Below the pieces are notes generated by a model. It searched no databases. It was not told the origin of the DNA and was given only the letters and a program-made list of their open reading frames with translations. Source: Anaerolineae bacterium (GTDB lineage Bacteria; Chloroflexota; Anaerolineae; JAAYZQ01). Taken from it: a DNA stretch of 25,935 nt. Both the position numbers and the translations under genes were made by a program. Below are positions 4,760 through 13,965 of this stretch, in pieces. Every line of letters starts with the position of its first letter. The first letter of the stretch is position 1. The DNA lies in contig JAFGIA010000216.1 of the NCBI GenBank assembly GCA_016929795.1, forward strand, positions 1 to 25,935. The letters run 5' to 3'.

Positions 4760-7303
4760 ATGGAGATTCCAGAAAAATTGGCAAGTTTTTACCTGGGCAG
4801 CGCCTATGACCTTGGTAATAAGCAGGCCCTCGACCAGCCCGTACACTATGATGCCCGTGACCTGACAACTCACGCCGTAGTCCTGGGCATGACCGGCAGC
4901 GGCAAGACCGGGCTGGGTGTCATCCTGCTGGAGGAAGCGGCACTGGATGGCGTGCCCTCGATCGTGATCGATCCGAAAGGGGACATGACCAACCTGTTGC
5001 TCACCTTTCCCGATCTGCGCCCGGAGGATTTCAGGCCGTGGGTGAACCCTGACGACGCCCGGCGCAAAGACATGGACCTGAATAGCTACGCAGCCAAGAC
5101 AGCCGCCGATTGGCGCAAGGGACTGGAGCAAACCGGCCAAGGGCCCGATCGCATCCGCCGCTTGAAGGATGCCGCCGATTTTGTCATCTACACGCCAGGC
5201 AGCAGCGCCGGCCGGCAGTTGAGCATCCTGCATGCACTAAAGGCCCCTGCCCTGTCGTGGGAAGACGAAGACGAACTGCTGCGGGATAAAGTCGAGAGTG
5301 TCGTCTCGGCTTTGCTCGCGCTGGTCGGTATTGAGGCCGATCCAGTGCGCAGCAGGGAGCATATTCTGCTGTCCAACATTGTGGAGAATGCCTGGCGCCA
5401 GGGTGAAGACCTCGACCTGGCCCAGCTCATCCTGCGTATCCAGAAGCCGCCCTTTGCCCAACTGGGCGTCTTTCCCGTCGACACCTTTTTCCCCGAAAAG
5501 GATCGTTTGAGCCTGGCGATGCTGCTCAACGGCTTGATGGCCTCGCCCAGCTTTGCCGATTGGATCAAGGGCGAGCCCCTCGACCCAGGACGCCTGCTCC
5601 ACAGTCCATCAGGCAAGCCGCAGGTCAGCGTCCTCTACATCGCCCACCTATCCGACGCGGAGAGGCAGTTCTTTGTCACGCTGCTGCTGGAACAGGTGGT
5701 GAGCTGGATGCGCCAGCAGAGCGGCACCACCAGCCTGCGAGCTCTGATCTACATGGACGAGATGTTTGGCTACCTGCCGCCCCACCCTGCCACCCCCCCC
5801 ACCAAGAAACCGCTGTTGACCCTGCTGAAACAGGCGCGTGCGTTCGGCCTGGGATTGATCCTGGCCACCCAGAACCCTGTCGACCTCGACTATAAGGCGC
5901 TCTCCAACGCCGGCACGTGGTGCATCGGGCGGTTGCAAGCCGACCGCGACAAGCAGCGCGTGCTCGATGGGCTGGAGGGTGTGCAGGTGGGGGCGGGCGG
6001 CACCAGCCGGGCCGAGTTCGATCGGATGATCTCGGCCGTCGGGTCGCGCGTGTTCATCCTGCATAATGTGCACGAAAGCGAGCCGCAGGTGTTTAGCACC
6101 CGCTGGGCCATGAGCTACCTGCGCGGCCCATTGACCCGCAACCAGGTCAAGGAGCTGGCTGCCGGGCAGCCAGCGGCGCCCACTCCAGCCGCCGTCACGC
6201 CCGCACCAGCCCCCCCCGCGCGGACGCCAGCCGCCACCTCCGCTCCGGCTGCGCGCGCGGCCGAACCTGGACCCAAAGTGCCTTACAACACGGTGCCCCC
6301 CCAACTGCCATCGTCGGTCAGGCAGGTGTACTTGCCCGCCGAGCTTTCGCTGGAAGCCGCCATGGCCGAGATGTCACGCGATCGCAGTTGGTCGGTGCGT
6401 AGCACAGAAAAGCAACAGGGTTACCTGGTCTACGAGCCAGCCCTGGTGGGCCTGGCTACGCTCCACTTCCCGCATACCAAGAGCCGCCAGACCCACAGCG
6501 CTGAAATCGCGCACATCTGGCCGCTGGACGACAGGACCGCCAGCATAGAATGGGACACAGGCAGGGTCCAGATCCAGGCCCGCGACCTGGACAGCCAGCC
6601 GAAGCGCGATGCCTACTTTGCCGAGCTGCCGCGAGACATGGGCGATCCCAAACGCTACACGGCCCTCGAGCGCGAGTTCAGCGACTATCTCTATCGCAAC
6701 TCGACGCAAACGCTGTGGTACAACCCCCATCTCAAGCTCTACTCTGAATTCGGCGAAACCAGGGAAAACTTTCAGCGCCGCTGCCAGAGTGCAGCCAAAG
6801 ATGCCCAGCAGGCCGAGGCGGAGAAACTCAAAGACAAGTATGAGCGCGACCTGAAACGTCTTGAGGCGAGCCTCCAGCGTGAAGAGCGAGAGCTGGAAGA
6901 GGACAAGGCCGAGCACGAGGCCCGCAAACAGGATGAACTGTTATCGGGCGTCGAATCGGTGTTTGGCGTGCTCACCGGTCGCCGCTCATCTAGCCGCCTG
7001 TCAAAGGCCAGCACCAAGCGGCGCATGACCAGCAAGGCCAAGGCAGAAATCAAGGAATCTGAACAGGCGATCGAAGAACTGGAAGAAGAGATCAAAGAAG
7101 TAGAGCAAGAGATGGAGCAAGCGCTGGAGGATCTGGCGGCACAATGGGCCGGCCGTGTCGATGACTGGGAAACGGAGGAGGTACGCCCGCGCCGCGCCGA
7201 TGTGCAAATCGACGTCTTTGCCCTGGCCTGGCTGCCGCGCTGGGAGGTGCAGGCCGGCGGCCAGACGCTGTCCATCCCTGCCTACCGCGAAACGGCGGCC
7301 TGA
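4760..7303 (+). CDS. HerA/VirB4-like ATPase (DUF87-type) with C-terminal coiled coil
   Basis: This 847-aa protein has an N-terminal motor. Walker A is GMTGSGKT (residues 43-50), the VIDPKGD motif of HerA/VirB4-type ATPases is at 69-75, and Walker B is ALIYMDEMFGYLP (328-340). A sensor-like LATQNPVDLDYKALSNAG follows at 368-385. Such motors pump or unwind DNA, or move protein, as hexamers. A Pro/Ala/Thr-rich linker (468-506) leads to a second globular domain (about 520-670), then a long charged coiled coil (about 680-795) broken by a basic patch RRSSSRLSKASTKRR (741-755). A short beta segment (about 813-842) ends the chain. No nuclease or nurA gene is adjacent. ATG at 4760 follows GGAGGAGGG. 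SRAP and pentapeptide genes follow with gaps of about 30 bases, suggesting an operon. The DNA role is inference. Confidence 0.85.
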   Translation: MEIPEKLASFYLGSAYDLGNKQALDQPVHYDARDLTTHAVVLGMTGSGKTGLGVILLEEAALDGVPSIVIDPKGDMTNLLLTFPDLRPEDFRPWVNPDDARRKDMDLNSYAAKTAADWRKGLEQTGQGPDRIRRLKDAADFVIYTPGSSAGRQLSILHALKAPALSWEDEDELLRDKVESVVSALLALVGIEADPVRSREHILLSNIVENAWRQGEDLDLAQLILRIQKPPFAQLGVFPVDTFFPEKDRLSLAMLLNGLMASPSFADWIKGEPLDPGRLLHSPSGKPQVSVLYIAHLSDAERQFFVTLLLEQVVSWMRQQSGTTSLRALIYMDEMFGYLPPHPATPPTKKPLLTLLKQARAFGLGLILATQNPVDLDYKALSNAGTWCIGRLQADRDKQRVLDGLEGVQVGAGGTSRAEFDRMISAVGSRVFILHNVHESEPQVFSTRWAMSYLRGPLTRNQVKELAAGQPAAPTPAAVTPAPAPPARTPAATSAPAARAAEPGPKVPYNTVPPQLPSSVRQVYLPAELSLEAAMAEMSRDRSWSVRSTEKQQGYLVYEPALVGLATLHFPHTKSRQTHSAEIAHIWPLDDRTASIEWDTGRVQIQARDLDSQPKRDAYFAELPRDMGDPKRYTALEREFSDYLYRNSTQTLWYNPHLKLYSEFGETRENFQRRCQSAAKDAQQAEAEKLKDKYERDLKRLEASLQREERELEEDKAEHEARKQDELLSGVESVFGVLTGRRSSSRLSKASTKRRMTSKAKAEIKESEQAIEELEEEIKEVEQEMEQALEDLAAQWAGRVDDWETEEVRPRRADVQIDVFALAWLPRWEVQAGGQTLSIPAYRETAA

Positions 7304-7332
7304 CAAATACCTTAAAAGGAGCCAAACGCACC

Positions 7333-8019
7333 ATGTGCGGACGTTTTACGTTGGCAACGCCAGTGGAAGATCTGGTCAAGCAATTCAGCATTGCCGAGGT
7401 TGCGGGGATCGAGGCGCGCTACAACATTGCGCCGTCGCAGGCAGTGGCAGCGGTGCGCGAGGAAAAGGACAAGGGCGGGCGCGAGCTGGTGTGGCTGCAG
7501 TGGGGTCTTGTCCCCTTCTGGGCCGACGACCCCAAGATCGGCTTCAAGATGATCAACGCCCGGGCCGAGACGGTGGACAGGAGCAACGCTTTTCGCTACG
7601 CTTTCCAACGACGCCGCTGCCTGGTGCTCGCCGACGGCTTTTATGAGTGGCGAACCGAGGAGGGGCAGAAGCAGCCCTACTATATCCAGATGGAGGATGG
7701 CAGGCCGTTCGGATTCGCCGGGCTGTGGGAAGCCTGGAAGGATGAAGAAAAAGATCGCGCCCTTGAATCGTGCACCATCATCACCACGAACGCGAACGAG
7801 CTCGTGCGCCCGGTCCACCCGCGTATGCCCGCCATCCTCCACCCCGACAACTATGACCTGTGGCTCGACATGGACGCAAAGGACACAGCGTGCCTGAAAG
7901 AGATGGTGCTGCGCCCCTTCCCGCCCGAAGAAATGACCATCTACCGCGTCAGCCGGCGCGTGAACAGGCCCGACCAGGAGGGGCGCGAGTTGATCGAGCC
8001 GATGCCAGCAGAAGCATGA
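7333..8019 (+). CDS. yedK: SOS response-associated peptidase (SRAP), YedK/HMCES family
   Basis: This is a 228-aa single SRAP domain. The family shields abasic sites in single-stranded DNA by forming a thiazolidine link through Cys2 after removal of Met1. All key residues are visible: MCGRF start with Cys2, Asn75 in INARAET, Glu105 in DGFYEW and His162 in VHPRMP. ARYNIAPSQ and WGLVPFWADD are further family blocks. The start must be the ATG at 7333 because Cys2 is catalytic; AGGAG lies about 11 bases upstream, slightly long. It is 29 bases downstream of the HerA-like ATPase gene and 33 bases upstream of the pentapeptide gene, so it is likely co-transcribed with both. The symbol is by family, not by proven orthology. 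Confidence 0.93.
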   Translation: MCGRFTLATPVEDLVKQFSIAEVAGIEARYNIAPSQAVAAVREEKDKGGRELVWLQWGLVPFWADDPKIGFKMINARAETVDRSNAFRYAFQRRRCLVLADGFYEWRTEEGQKQPYYIQMEDGRPFGFAGLWEAWKDEEKDRALESCTIITTNANELVRPVHPRMPAILHPDNYDLWLDMDAKDTACLKEMVLRPFPPEEMTIYRVSRRVNRPDQEGRELIEPMPAEA

Positions 8020-8052
8020 GGAATAAGTGATCGAGCCAAGGGAGAAGGAGAC

Positions 8053-8502
8053 ATGAACTATCAGGACATCCTTGCCGAATATCAAGCCGGGCAGCGCAAC
8101 TTTCGCGGTGCGCTCCTGGAGCAGGCCTACCTGGTGGGCGCCGTGCTGGCAGGCGCCGATCTGAGCGACGCCAACCTGAGGGGAGCCAACCTACAACAAG
8201 CCGACCTGAGCAGGGCTGACCTGCGCAATGCCAGGCTCGGGCCGACCAGCCTGAACGGCATCGACCTGCGTGCCAATGTACGCGACGGGAGCCTCGCGGA
8301 GGCAAACCTGGAAAATGCAGACCTGGAGCACGCGAACCTGGTGAACACCAACCTGCGCGGAGCCAACCTGCGCCGAGCTAACCTGCACGCCGCCCGCCTC
8401 CTGGGGGCAGACCTGACGAACGCCGACCTCACGGGCGCCAAGGTGACACGCACGCAGCTTGGCGAAGCCCACTCGATCGAGGGTGCCAAGCTGCCTGAGT
8501 AA
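8053..8502 (+). CDS. Pentapeptide-repeat protein
   Basis: This is a 149-aa protein. After a short N-terminal helix (MNYQDILAEYQAG) almost all of it, about residues 18-145, consists of A(D/N)LxxA pentapeptides such as ADLSDANLRGANLQQADLSR. These fold into a right-handed square beta helix; some family members mimic DNA and protect gyrase, others have no known role. One interruption (about 57-75, GPTSLNGIDLRANVRDG) may be a kink or loop. AAGGAGAC is directly before the ATG. It is last in the ATPase-SRAP run and converges with the LuxC-like gene, with only 27 bases between the stops and no clear terminator. No signal peptide or cysteine is present. Confidence 0.92.
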   Translation: MNYQDILAEYQAGQRNFRGALLEQAYLVGAVLAGADLSDANLRGANLQQADLSRADLRNARLGPTSLNGIDLRANVRDGSLAEANLENADLEHANLVNTNLRGANLRRANLHAARLLGADLTNADLTGAKVTRTQLGEAHSIEGAKLPE

Positions 8503-8529
8503 CCCCAATACCTTATAAGCGAGTCTCTC

Positions 8530-10245
8530 TTACCACGAACTGTTCTGTAGAAAGAGCCTGTACGTCGCCACTAGATCATCGTATGGTGTGTCAAACTCGA
8601 TCGTCGTGAAATGTCCTTCCGGGCGCCGGCGCACCAGGTCGAGCGGGATGAGCCCATCCCACGAGTAGGCGATCTGGGGAAAAGCGCCGCGCCCCACCGT
8701 GCGAATCGCCGTCACACCCCGTGCGCCACATGCCTCTGCAAAGCGCAGGAACCGTGCCGTCACGTCCTCGCCTGCCCGCCCGACTGCCACGCTGAGCGAC
8801 TGCAAGTGGCCCGGCGGCACCATCTTCAGGTAACGCTCTGGCACCTCCATCAGGTCTGCCACCGGGCGAACGACAATCACCCGCCCTTCGCACTCGTTCA
8901 CCTGCGCTGTGAACCCCTGTGCGTCCAGCGGGCGCCTGTCGAGGATCACGACGAACGGGTCGTCATACGCTGACAAAACGCGCACCTGCCCGGCCTGCTC
9001 AAGCAGCTTGTAGCGGTCAAAGCGGTCGTGCAGCCGGCGACGAGGCCAGGCGCCGCGTGGCAAAGCCGGCGCCAGCAGGCCGAGCTGCCGGACCAGGCGC
9101 TCGGCGTATTCGAGCGGCGTGTGCGTCGCAGCGCTGCCTTCTTCGACAAAGTGGATGCGCGACGACAGGCAGCCATGCTGGTCCCAAAAGACCGAGTCGA
9201 GCGCCGCGAGGAGGGACACGACGTCGACGAGGGGCGTGCCCTCTGGATCGAGCGTCTGCCCGCGCCCCAGCACGTCGCGGCCGACAGCGGAAAAGCTCAC
9301 CTTGTGGCCGTGCTGGTGAAAATGGGCGGCACGGGCGCCGGGCGCACGAGAACCCGCCGCACGGGCGAGGCTGGCACCAATCTGCGCGATCGTGTCGTCG
9401 CCAGCAGCGGCGATCACCAGATCCGCCGCGCGGAGCACTCGATCTTGCACCACCCCGTCGGCATAATCCCAGATCAAAAGGGCCGTCGTGGACGCCAGGT
9501 CTGGATCGACTGCCTCCAGTGCCTCGAGGAGCAGCGGGGCGAGGATCGGCTCGCGGCGCGAGTTTTTGACCACGACGAGCGGCGGCGGCCCACCAGCGCT
9601 CAGCGTGGTCGAAAGGGCGAGGAAGGTGATGAGCAGCGCCGTACCGGGCACGTTGCCGGCGGCGTAGCCGATCACTCGCTCCGGCGGGGAGGCACCACCG
9701 AACAGGGGCCGCTGCGCAGGGCCCGGCAGATGGGCAGCCAGGCGCTGCCCCAGTCCGGTAGGGTAAAAGCGCAGGTAGCCGGGCAGATCGCCCATTGGCT
9801 GCCACCGGGCGGCCGACTGGATGGCAGGCACCAGGCGCAAAGCAGCAGGAAACTGATCGAGCGCCCACAGGTCAAAGGCGCCCAGCGTGGCGCCGATCAT
9901 GGCGTCAGAGTAACCTGTGTAAGCTGGCAGGGAATCGCGCGCCATCCCGTGCAGAGGATCGGATGGATCGGCCAGGCGCTGTGCGGCGCGCGGCAAAGCC
10001 GCCTCAAACCTCGTCCAGAAAGCCTCGCCGCGCGGCGCTCGCGTGCGGTTCGCCTCGAGTGCCGCCAACAAGCGCTCCCAGTCACCAGCCTCCAGGATGG
10101 GCCAGCGTGCCGTCACTGCGCCTTCTTCCCCGACGCTCGCCTGTTGCCCACGGGCGAAAGAGAGGGTGGCATATTCTGTGCGCCCGGTGAGGAGCGCTTT
10201 GCGCACGCTGCGCGGCAGCCAGAAGCCGTCTACGAGCTTGTCCAA
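8530..10245 (-). CDS. LuxC-like acyl-CoA/acyl-protein reductase
   Basis: This 571-aa protein is longer than the usual LuxC of about 480 aa. LuxC reduces an activated fatty acyl group to the aldehyde with NADPH through a Cys thioester. A GxxxGNVPG nucleotide-site motif (about residues 193-201) and a cysteine in FWDQHGCLSSRIHFVEEG (Cys359) match the aldehyde-dehydrogenase-like active site. The N-terminal 180 residues are helical and less conserved. The likely start is TTG at 10245 behind GGGGGAGGA, unusually close; GTG about 14 codons in is an alternative. It lies 108 bases downstream of the LuxE-like gene on the same strand, so the two probably make a fatty-acid reductase. No luciferase (luxAB) or LuxD thioesterase is in the window, so the aldehyde must serve another purpose. 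Confidence 0.8.
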   Translation of the reverse strand: MDKLVDGFWLPRSVRKALLTGRTEYATLSFARGQQASVGEEGAVTARWPILEAGDWERLLAALEANRTRAPRGEAFWTRFEAALPRAAQRLADPSDPLHGMARDSLPAYTGYSDAMIGATLGAFDLWALDQFPAALRLVPAIQSAARWQPMGDLPGYLRFYPTGLGQRLAAHLPGPAQRPLFGGASPPERVIGYAAGNVPGTALLITFLALSTTLSAGGPPPLVVVKNSRREPILAPLLLEALEAVDPDLASTTALLIWDYADGVVQDRVLRAADLVIAAAGDDTIAQIGASLARAAGSRAPGARAAHFHQHGHKVSFSAVGRDVLGRGQTLDPEGTPLVDVVSLLAALDSVFWDQHGCLSSRIHFVEEGSAATHTPLEYAERLVRQLGLLAPALPRGAWPRRRLHDRFDRYKLLEQAGQVRVLSAYDDPFVVILDRRPLDAQGFTAQVNECEGRVIVVRPVADLMEVPERYLKMVPPGHLQSLSVAVGRAGEDVTARFLRFAEACGARGVTAIRTVGRGAFPQIAYSWDGLIPLDLVRRRPEGHFTTIEFDTPYDDLVATYRLFLQNSSW

Positions 10246-10353
10246 TCCTCCCCCTCGTTCAAGGCACGCACCTACATGGGGCGCCTGACATTGCCGTGCC
10301 TGTCGCGCGATCCTCCGGATTGCGCAATCCAGAGGATTGCATCACAGAAGCGG

Positions 10354-11766
10354 CTAGAGTTGGGCCGCGCAGCCGGCTTCATCGAGCAGGTCGACACGCT
10401 GGATCGTCTCATACGGGATGTAGGTGCCGGCTTCACCACACGGGCAGCAGGGTGCCATGTCACTGCCGCCGTTGCCGTGGATCAGCCGCACCCTGTCGGC
10501 CGTCTTGAAAAAGGCAGGAAAGAGCCGCCCGCCTCCAAAGGGGTCAAAAAAAGCGAGGAGCCCGATGCTGTCAGGTGCCTGCTGAAAGCCATCGTCCTCG
10601 TCGAGTGTGCGGGCATAGATCCAGGGGGGGACGTGATAGTTGCCCGCGCAGCATTGCATCGCCGCCCAGTTGCCTTCGGCCATGCCGTACACGTCGCGGA
10701 TCGGGATTGGCCCTCCATCCTGCAGCGTAATGACCGATGCGAGATCGGCGCGGATCTGGGCCGGGGTAAAGGGGTACAACTCTTTCAGCCCGCCGCCCGT
10801 GCCAAGCAGGCTGCCGGCCGCGAGGCGGAGTGTGCGCCCCGCCGCCTGCAGGGCCAGCGCCACGGCGTGAAGCTGCACCCAGCCGCCAAATAGGAGCAGA
10901 CGCTCACCGCCAGCCTCCGCACGTGCCAGCAGGTCGACAGTGGTGTGCACGGCGCGCGGATCGACGACGCGTGCCTGCATCCAGCCCATGAACGGGTACC
11001 AGAAGCGGCGCTCGATGGCGCCGCTCAGGCCGGGGCGGAAGGTGCGTCCAGCCCGGATACGCACCCGGTCCGGGTCGGCGGGGAAGGGGATGGCAAAGTG
11101 GATGTGGTCGTCGCCAAGGCCGAGACGCTGCACACTAAACGCGGCCATGCGCGCCATGGCGATACGCGTCTGGCGCGGCATCACAAACAGGGCGCGCTGC
11201 ACCCCCTCAACACCGAGGTAGCGCAGAAAGGCGAGGTGGAAGCTGTCGACTGTTTTCGCGGTGCTGTCGCGGTCGCGGACCATGATCGTCGAGCGCCCAG
11301 AAGTGCCGCTGGAGGTAGATAGCTCCAACCCCAGGTCGGCAAACACCTGCTCGACGGCAGTGAGCAGGGCCTCGAGCGAGCGATAGCGCGGTCGAAAGGC
11401 GGCAAAACGCGCACGGGGCAGGTCGACGGAAAGCTGGTCGGCCAGCCATTCGAGAAAGGCACCCACGTTGTCCTGGGGGAAGGGTGAGCCGGTGATGTCG
11501 ATGTACGATTTAAAAGTTTGCGCCGTGGGCCGCAGCAGCCGCGGCAGCAGCCGCGGGAGGAGATCTGGGCGCGACTCTACGACAGAGCCAACGCCACGCG
11601 CCTCTACCGTCTGCCGGTAGGAGCGATTTCGCGAATAGTGCCACGCGTGCGTGGCGGCAATCGCATCGAGCAGAATCTGGTCGCGCCGGGGTGGTGCCAG
11701 CGCCCAAAAGTCGACCAACTGGCCCACATAGGGCAAGCCCAGCTCATCCACCTCGTGCTGCATCAT
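10354..11766 (-). CDS. LuxE-like acyl-protein synthetase (adenylate-forming)
   Basis: This 470-aa protein is longer than bacterial LuxE (about 370 aa). LuxE activates a fatty acid with ATP, holds it as a thioester and passes it to LuxC. Adenylation motifs are visible: STSSGTSGRSTIMV at residues 150-163 (P-loop-like A3), GTGGGLKE at about 322-329 and DVYGMAEGNW at 358-367 (A5). A C-terminal CCPCG (440-444) resembles the CxCG segment near the end of PaaK- and LuxE-type enzymes. An odd LLPRLLPRLLR repeat lies at 69-79. The start ATG at 11766 (ATGATG) lacks a clear ribosome binding site and follows uvrB by 66 bases, so it may be read from the uvrB promoter. The acyl substrate is unknown. Confidence 0.8.
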   Translation of the reverse strand: MMQHEVDELGLPYVGQLVDFWALAPPRRDQILLDAIAATHAWHYSRNRSYRQTVEARGVGSVVESRPDLLPRLLPRLLRPTAQTFKSYIDITGSPFPQDNVGAFLEWLADQLSVDLPRARFAAFRPRYRSLEALLTAVEQVFADLGLELSTSSGTSGRSTIMVRDRDSTAKTVDSFHLAFLRYLGVEGVQRALFVMPRQTRIAMARMAAFSVQRLGLGDDHIHFAIPFPADPDRVRIRAGRTFRPGLSGAIERRFWYPFMGWMQARVVDPRAVHTTVDLLARAEAGGERLLLFGGWVQLHAVALALQAAGRTLRLAAGSLLGTGGGLKELYPFTPAQIRADLASVITLQDGGPIPIRDVYGMAEGNWAAMQCCAGNYHVPPWIYARTLDEDDGFQQAPDSIGLLAFFDPFGGGRLFPAFFKTADRVRLIHGNGGSDMAPCCPCGEAGTYIPYETIQRVDLLDEAGCAAQL

Positions 11767-11832
11767 CGCACCGGCTACTTTCAGTCATCATCGCTGTTCT
11801 CTGTGTCCCGGCCCCTCTGTGTGTAGCCCCTC

Positions 11833-13860
11833 CTACGCCCGCCGTCCGTGCCCTTCCTGCCACACCCGTTCCCACTCGGGCACATCCTCCGGCTCGAGCT
11901 GCCTGCGCAGCTCAAAAATCTGGTCGCGCAGCAGCGCCGCCTTTTCGAACTCCAGGTTCGCCGCTGCCGCCTTCATCTGCGCCTCCAGCTCCTGCACCAA
12001 AAAACTCACCTCCGCCTGGGGTACCTGGGGAGTCGCCGCGTACCCTACTCGCTGCTCGGCGACAGAGCGCACTCTGTCCGTCAGGTCACGCACCTGCTTG
12101 ACGATGCTCTGTGGCTCGATGCCGTGCTCCTCATTGTATACCTGCTGGATGGCGCGCCGGCGATTCGTCTCTTCGAGGGCGCGCTGCATCGAGTCGGTGA
12201 CCCTGTCAGCGTACATGATCACCTGCCCGTGTACGTGGCGCGCAGCGCGGCCGATGGTCTGCACCAGCGCTGTGTCGGAGCGGAGGAATCCCTCCTTGTC
12301 GGCATCGAGGATCGCCACGAGCGAGACCTCGGGCAGGTCCAGCCCCTCCCGCAGCAGGTTGATGCCCACCACCACATCGTACACGCCCATGCGTAGATCG
12401 CGCAGGATCTCGACGCGCTCGAGCGTCTGGATCTCGGAGTGAAGATAGTGCACCTTGATCCCCAACTCGGCGAGATAGTCTGCCAGGTCCTCAGCCATGC
12501 GCTTGGTGAGTGTGGTCACCAGGGCGCGCTCGCCACGCTCCACCCGGCGCCGGATCTGGCCGATCAGGTCGTCGACCTGGCCCTTGATCGGCCTGACAAG
12601 CACCTCGGGGTCCACCAGGCCAGTGGGGCGGATGATCTGGTCGACGATCTGCTCCGACATCTGGCGCTCGTAGGGACCGGGCGTAGCCGAGGTATAGATC
12701 ATCTGATTAATCCGCTCCTCGAACTCGTGGAACTGGAGCGGTCGGTTGTCGAGCGCTGACGGCAGGCGAAAACCGAAATCAACCAGCACTTCTTTGCGCG
12801 CCCTGTCGCCATTATACATCCCGCGGATCTGGGGCACCGTCATGTGGCTCTCGTCCAGAACAAGCAAATAATCGTCGGGAAAGTAGTCGAGCAGGGTCCA
12901 GGGCGGCTCGCCCGCCTGGCGTCGGCTGAGATGGCGGGAATAGTTCTCGATGCCCGAGCAGTAGCCCACCTCGCGTAGCATCTCCATGTCGTACATCGTG
13001 CGCTGCTCCAGGCGCTGCGCCTCCAGCAGCTTGTCCTGCGCGCGCAGCTCTTCCAACCGCTTTTCCAGCTCCTCCTCAATATCCTGGATGGCATGGCTCA
13101 GCACTTCGGCACGGGTCACAAAGTGGCGCGCAGGATAGATGTACGCGGCCTGGCGCTCGTCGAGGATCTCGCCGGTCAGCGGGTCGATCTCAGTCAAACG
13201 CTCGATCGTGTCTCCCCAGAACTCGACGCGCACGGCCGTGTCGCGGTAGGCGGGAAAGATGTCGACCGTGTCACCGCGCACGCGAAAGGTGCCGCGCTTG
13301 AAGGCCACGTCGTTGCGGTCGTAATAGATCGACACCAGGTGGCGCAGGATGGCATCGCGGCGGCGGGTCATGCCGGTACGCAGATCAACTACGCTTCGGC
13401 CATAGTCCTCGGGCGAGCCGATGCCATAGATGGCCGACACGCTGGCGACAATGACCACGTCACGGCGCGTCAACAGCGCCTCGGTGGCAGCCAGGCGCAG
13501 CTTTTCGATCTCTTCGTTGATGTCGGCATCCTTTTCGATGTAGGTGTCCGATTTGGGCAGATAGGCTTCAGGCTGGTAGTAGTCATAGTAGGACACAAAA
13601 TACTCGACGGCATTGTGCGGGAAAAAGTCGCGGAACTCGGCATAGAGCTGGGCGGCAAGCGTCTTGTTGTGCACCATGACAAGCGTCGGACGCTGCACTT
13701 GCTCGATCACTTTTGCTACCGTGTATGTCTTGCCCGTGCCTGTCGCGCCGAGCAACGTCTGGTGGCGAAAGCCGCGCTCCAGCCCGGCGAGTAACTGCTC
13801 GATCGCCGCCGGCTGGTCGCCTGTCGCCCTGAACTCGGACACCAACTGAAAGTCAGGCAT
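11833..13860 (-). CDS. uvrB: Excinuclease ABC subunit B
   Basis: This 675-aa protein has the normal UvrB length. UvrB is the damage-verifying helicase of nucleotide excision repair; UvrA loads it and it recruits UvrC. Visible are Walker A GATGTGKT (residues 38-45), the beta-hairpin [20 protein letters not shown] (about 93-112) that clamps DNA, VLDESH (Walker B), the helicase motifs ending [20 protein letters not shown] and [12 protein letters not shown], and a C-terminal UVR domain [21 protein letters not shown] that binds UvrC. I chose ATG at 13860 because GGAGGAG lies 4 bases upstream; the frame is open to 13926 but overlaps the promoter. Nothing is missing or broken. The LuxE/LuxC-like genes lie downstream on the same strand, 66 bases away. 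No SOS operator was identified. Confidence 0.97.
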   Translation of the reverse strand: MPDFQLVSEFRATGDQPAAIEQLLAGLERGFRHQTLLGATGTGKTYTVAKVIEQVQRPTLVMVHNKTLAAQLYAEFRDFFPHNAVEYFVSYYDYYQPEAYLPKSDTYIEKDADINEEIEKLRLAATEALLTRRDVVIVASVSAIYGIGSPEDYGRSVVDLRTGMTRRRDAILRHLVSIYYDRNDVAFKRGTFRVRGDTVDIFPAYRDTAVRVEFWGDTIERLTEIDPLTGEILDERQAAYIYPARHFVTRAEVLSHAIQDIEEELEKRLEELRAQDKLLEAQRLEQRTMYDMEMLREVGYCSGIENYSRHLSRRQAGEPPWTLLDYFPDDYLLVLDESHMTVPQIRGMYNGDRARKEVLVDFGFRLPSALDNRPLQFHEFEERINQMIYTSATPGPYERQMSEQIVDQIIRPTGLVDPEVLVRPIKGQVDDLIGQIRRRVERGERALVTTLTKRMAEDLADYLAELGIKVHYLHSEIQTLERVEILRDLRMGVYDVVVGINLLREGLDLPEVSLVAILDADKEGFLRSDTALVQTIGRAARHVHGQVIMYADRVTDSMQRALEETNRRRAIQQVYNEEHGIEPQSIVKQVRDLTDRVRSVAEQRVGYAATPQVPQAEVSFLVQELEAQMKAAAANLEFEKAALLRDQIFELRRQLEPEDVPEWERVWQEGHGRRA

Positions 13861-13897
13861 AAAGCTCCTCCATCCTAGAACTAGCGTTCGGCAGGCT

Positions 13898-13926
13898 ATT
13901 ATACCCGATTTGTCAGCAAGCAGCAA
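13898..13926 (-). promoter_or_regulatory. Promoter for uvrB
   Basis: On the minus strand TTGCTG (13921-13926) and a perfect TATAAT (13898-13903) are 17 bases apart. It lies 38 bases upstream of the ATG at 13860. The -35 box sits in a small TTGCTGC-type repeat (CAGCAAGCAGCAAGCAG on the plus strand). Confidence 0.65.
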
Positions 13927-13934
13927 GCAGCAGA

Positions 13935-13962
13935 GGGTAGATTGGCGTTTGCCAATCTGCCC
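13935..13962 (-). terminator. Hairpin between the QueG-like gene and uvrB
   Basis: GGGCAGATTGGC and GCCAATCTACCC form a 12-bp stem with one G-T mismatch and a four-base loop, beginning 4 bases after the stop of the QueG-like gene. There is no T tract on the minus strand, so it is a weak terminator candidate. Its core resembles the hairpin at 1220-1252, and it may simply be a dispersed palindromic repeat. Confidence 0.45.
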
Positions 13963-13965
13963 TTA

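Noticed and set aside
8503..8529. Terminator between the pentapeptide gene and the LuxC-like gene
   Set aside because: The 27 bases have no stem or T tract.
9028..10893. 621-codon open frame on the plus strand opposite the LuxC/LuxE-like genes
   Set aside because: It runs antisense across two genes with clear motifs, its product is Arg/Gly/Ala-rich without domains, and no ribosome binding site is evident. It is explained by high GC.
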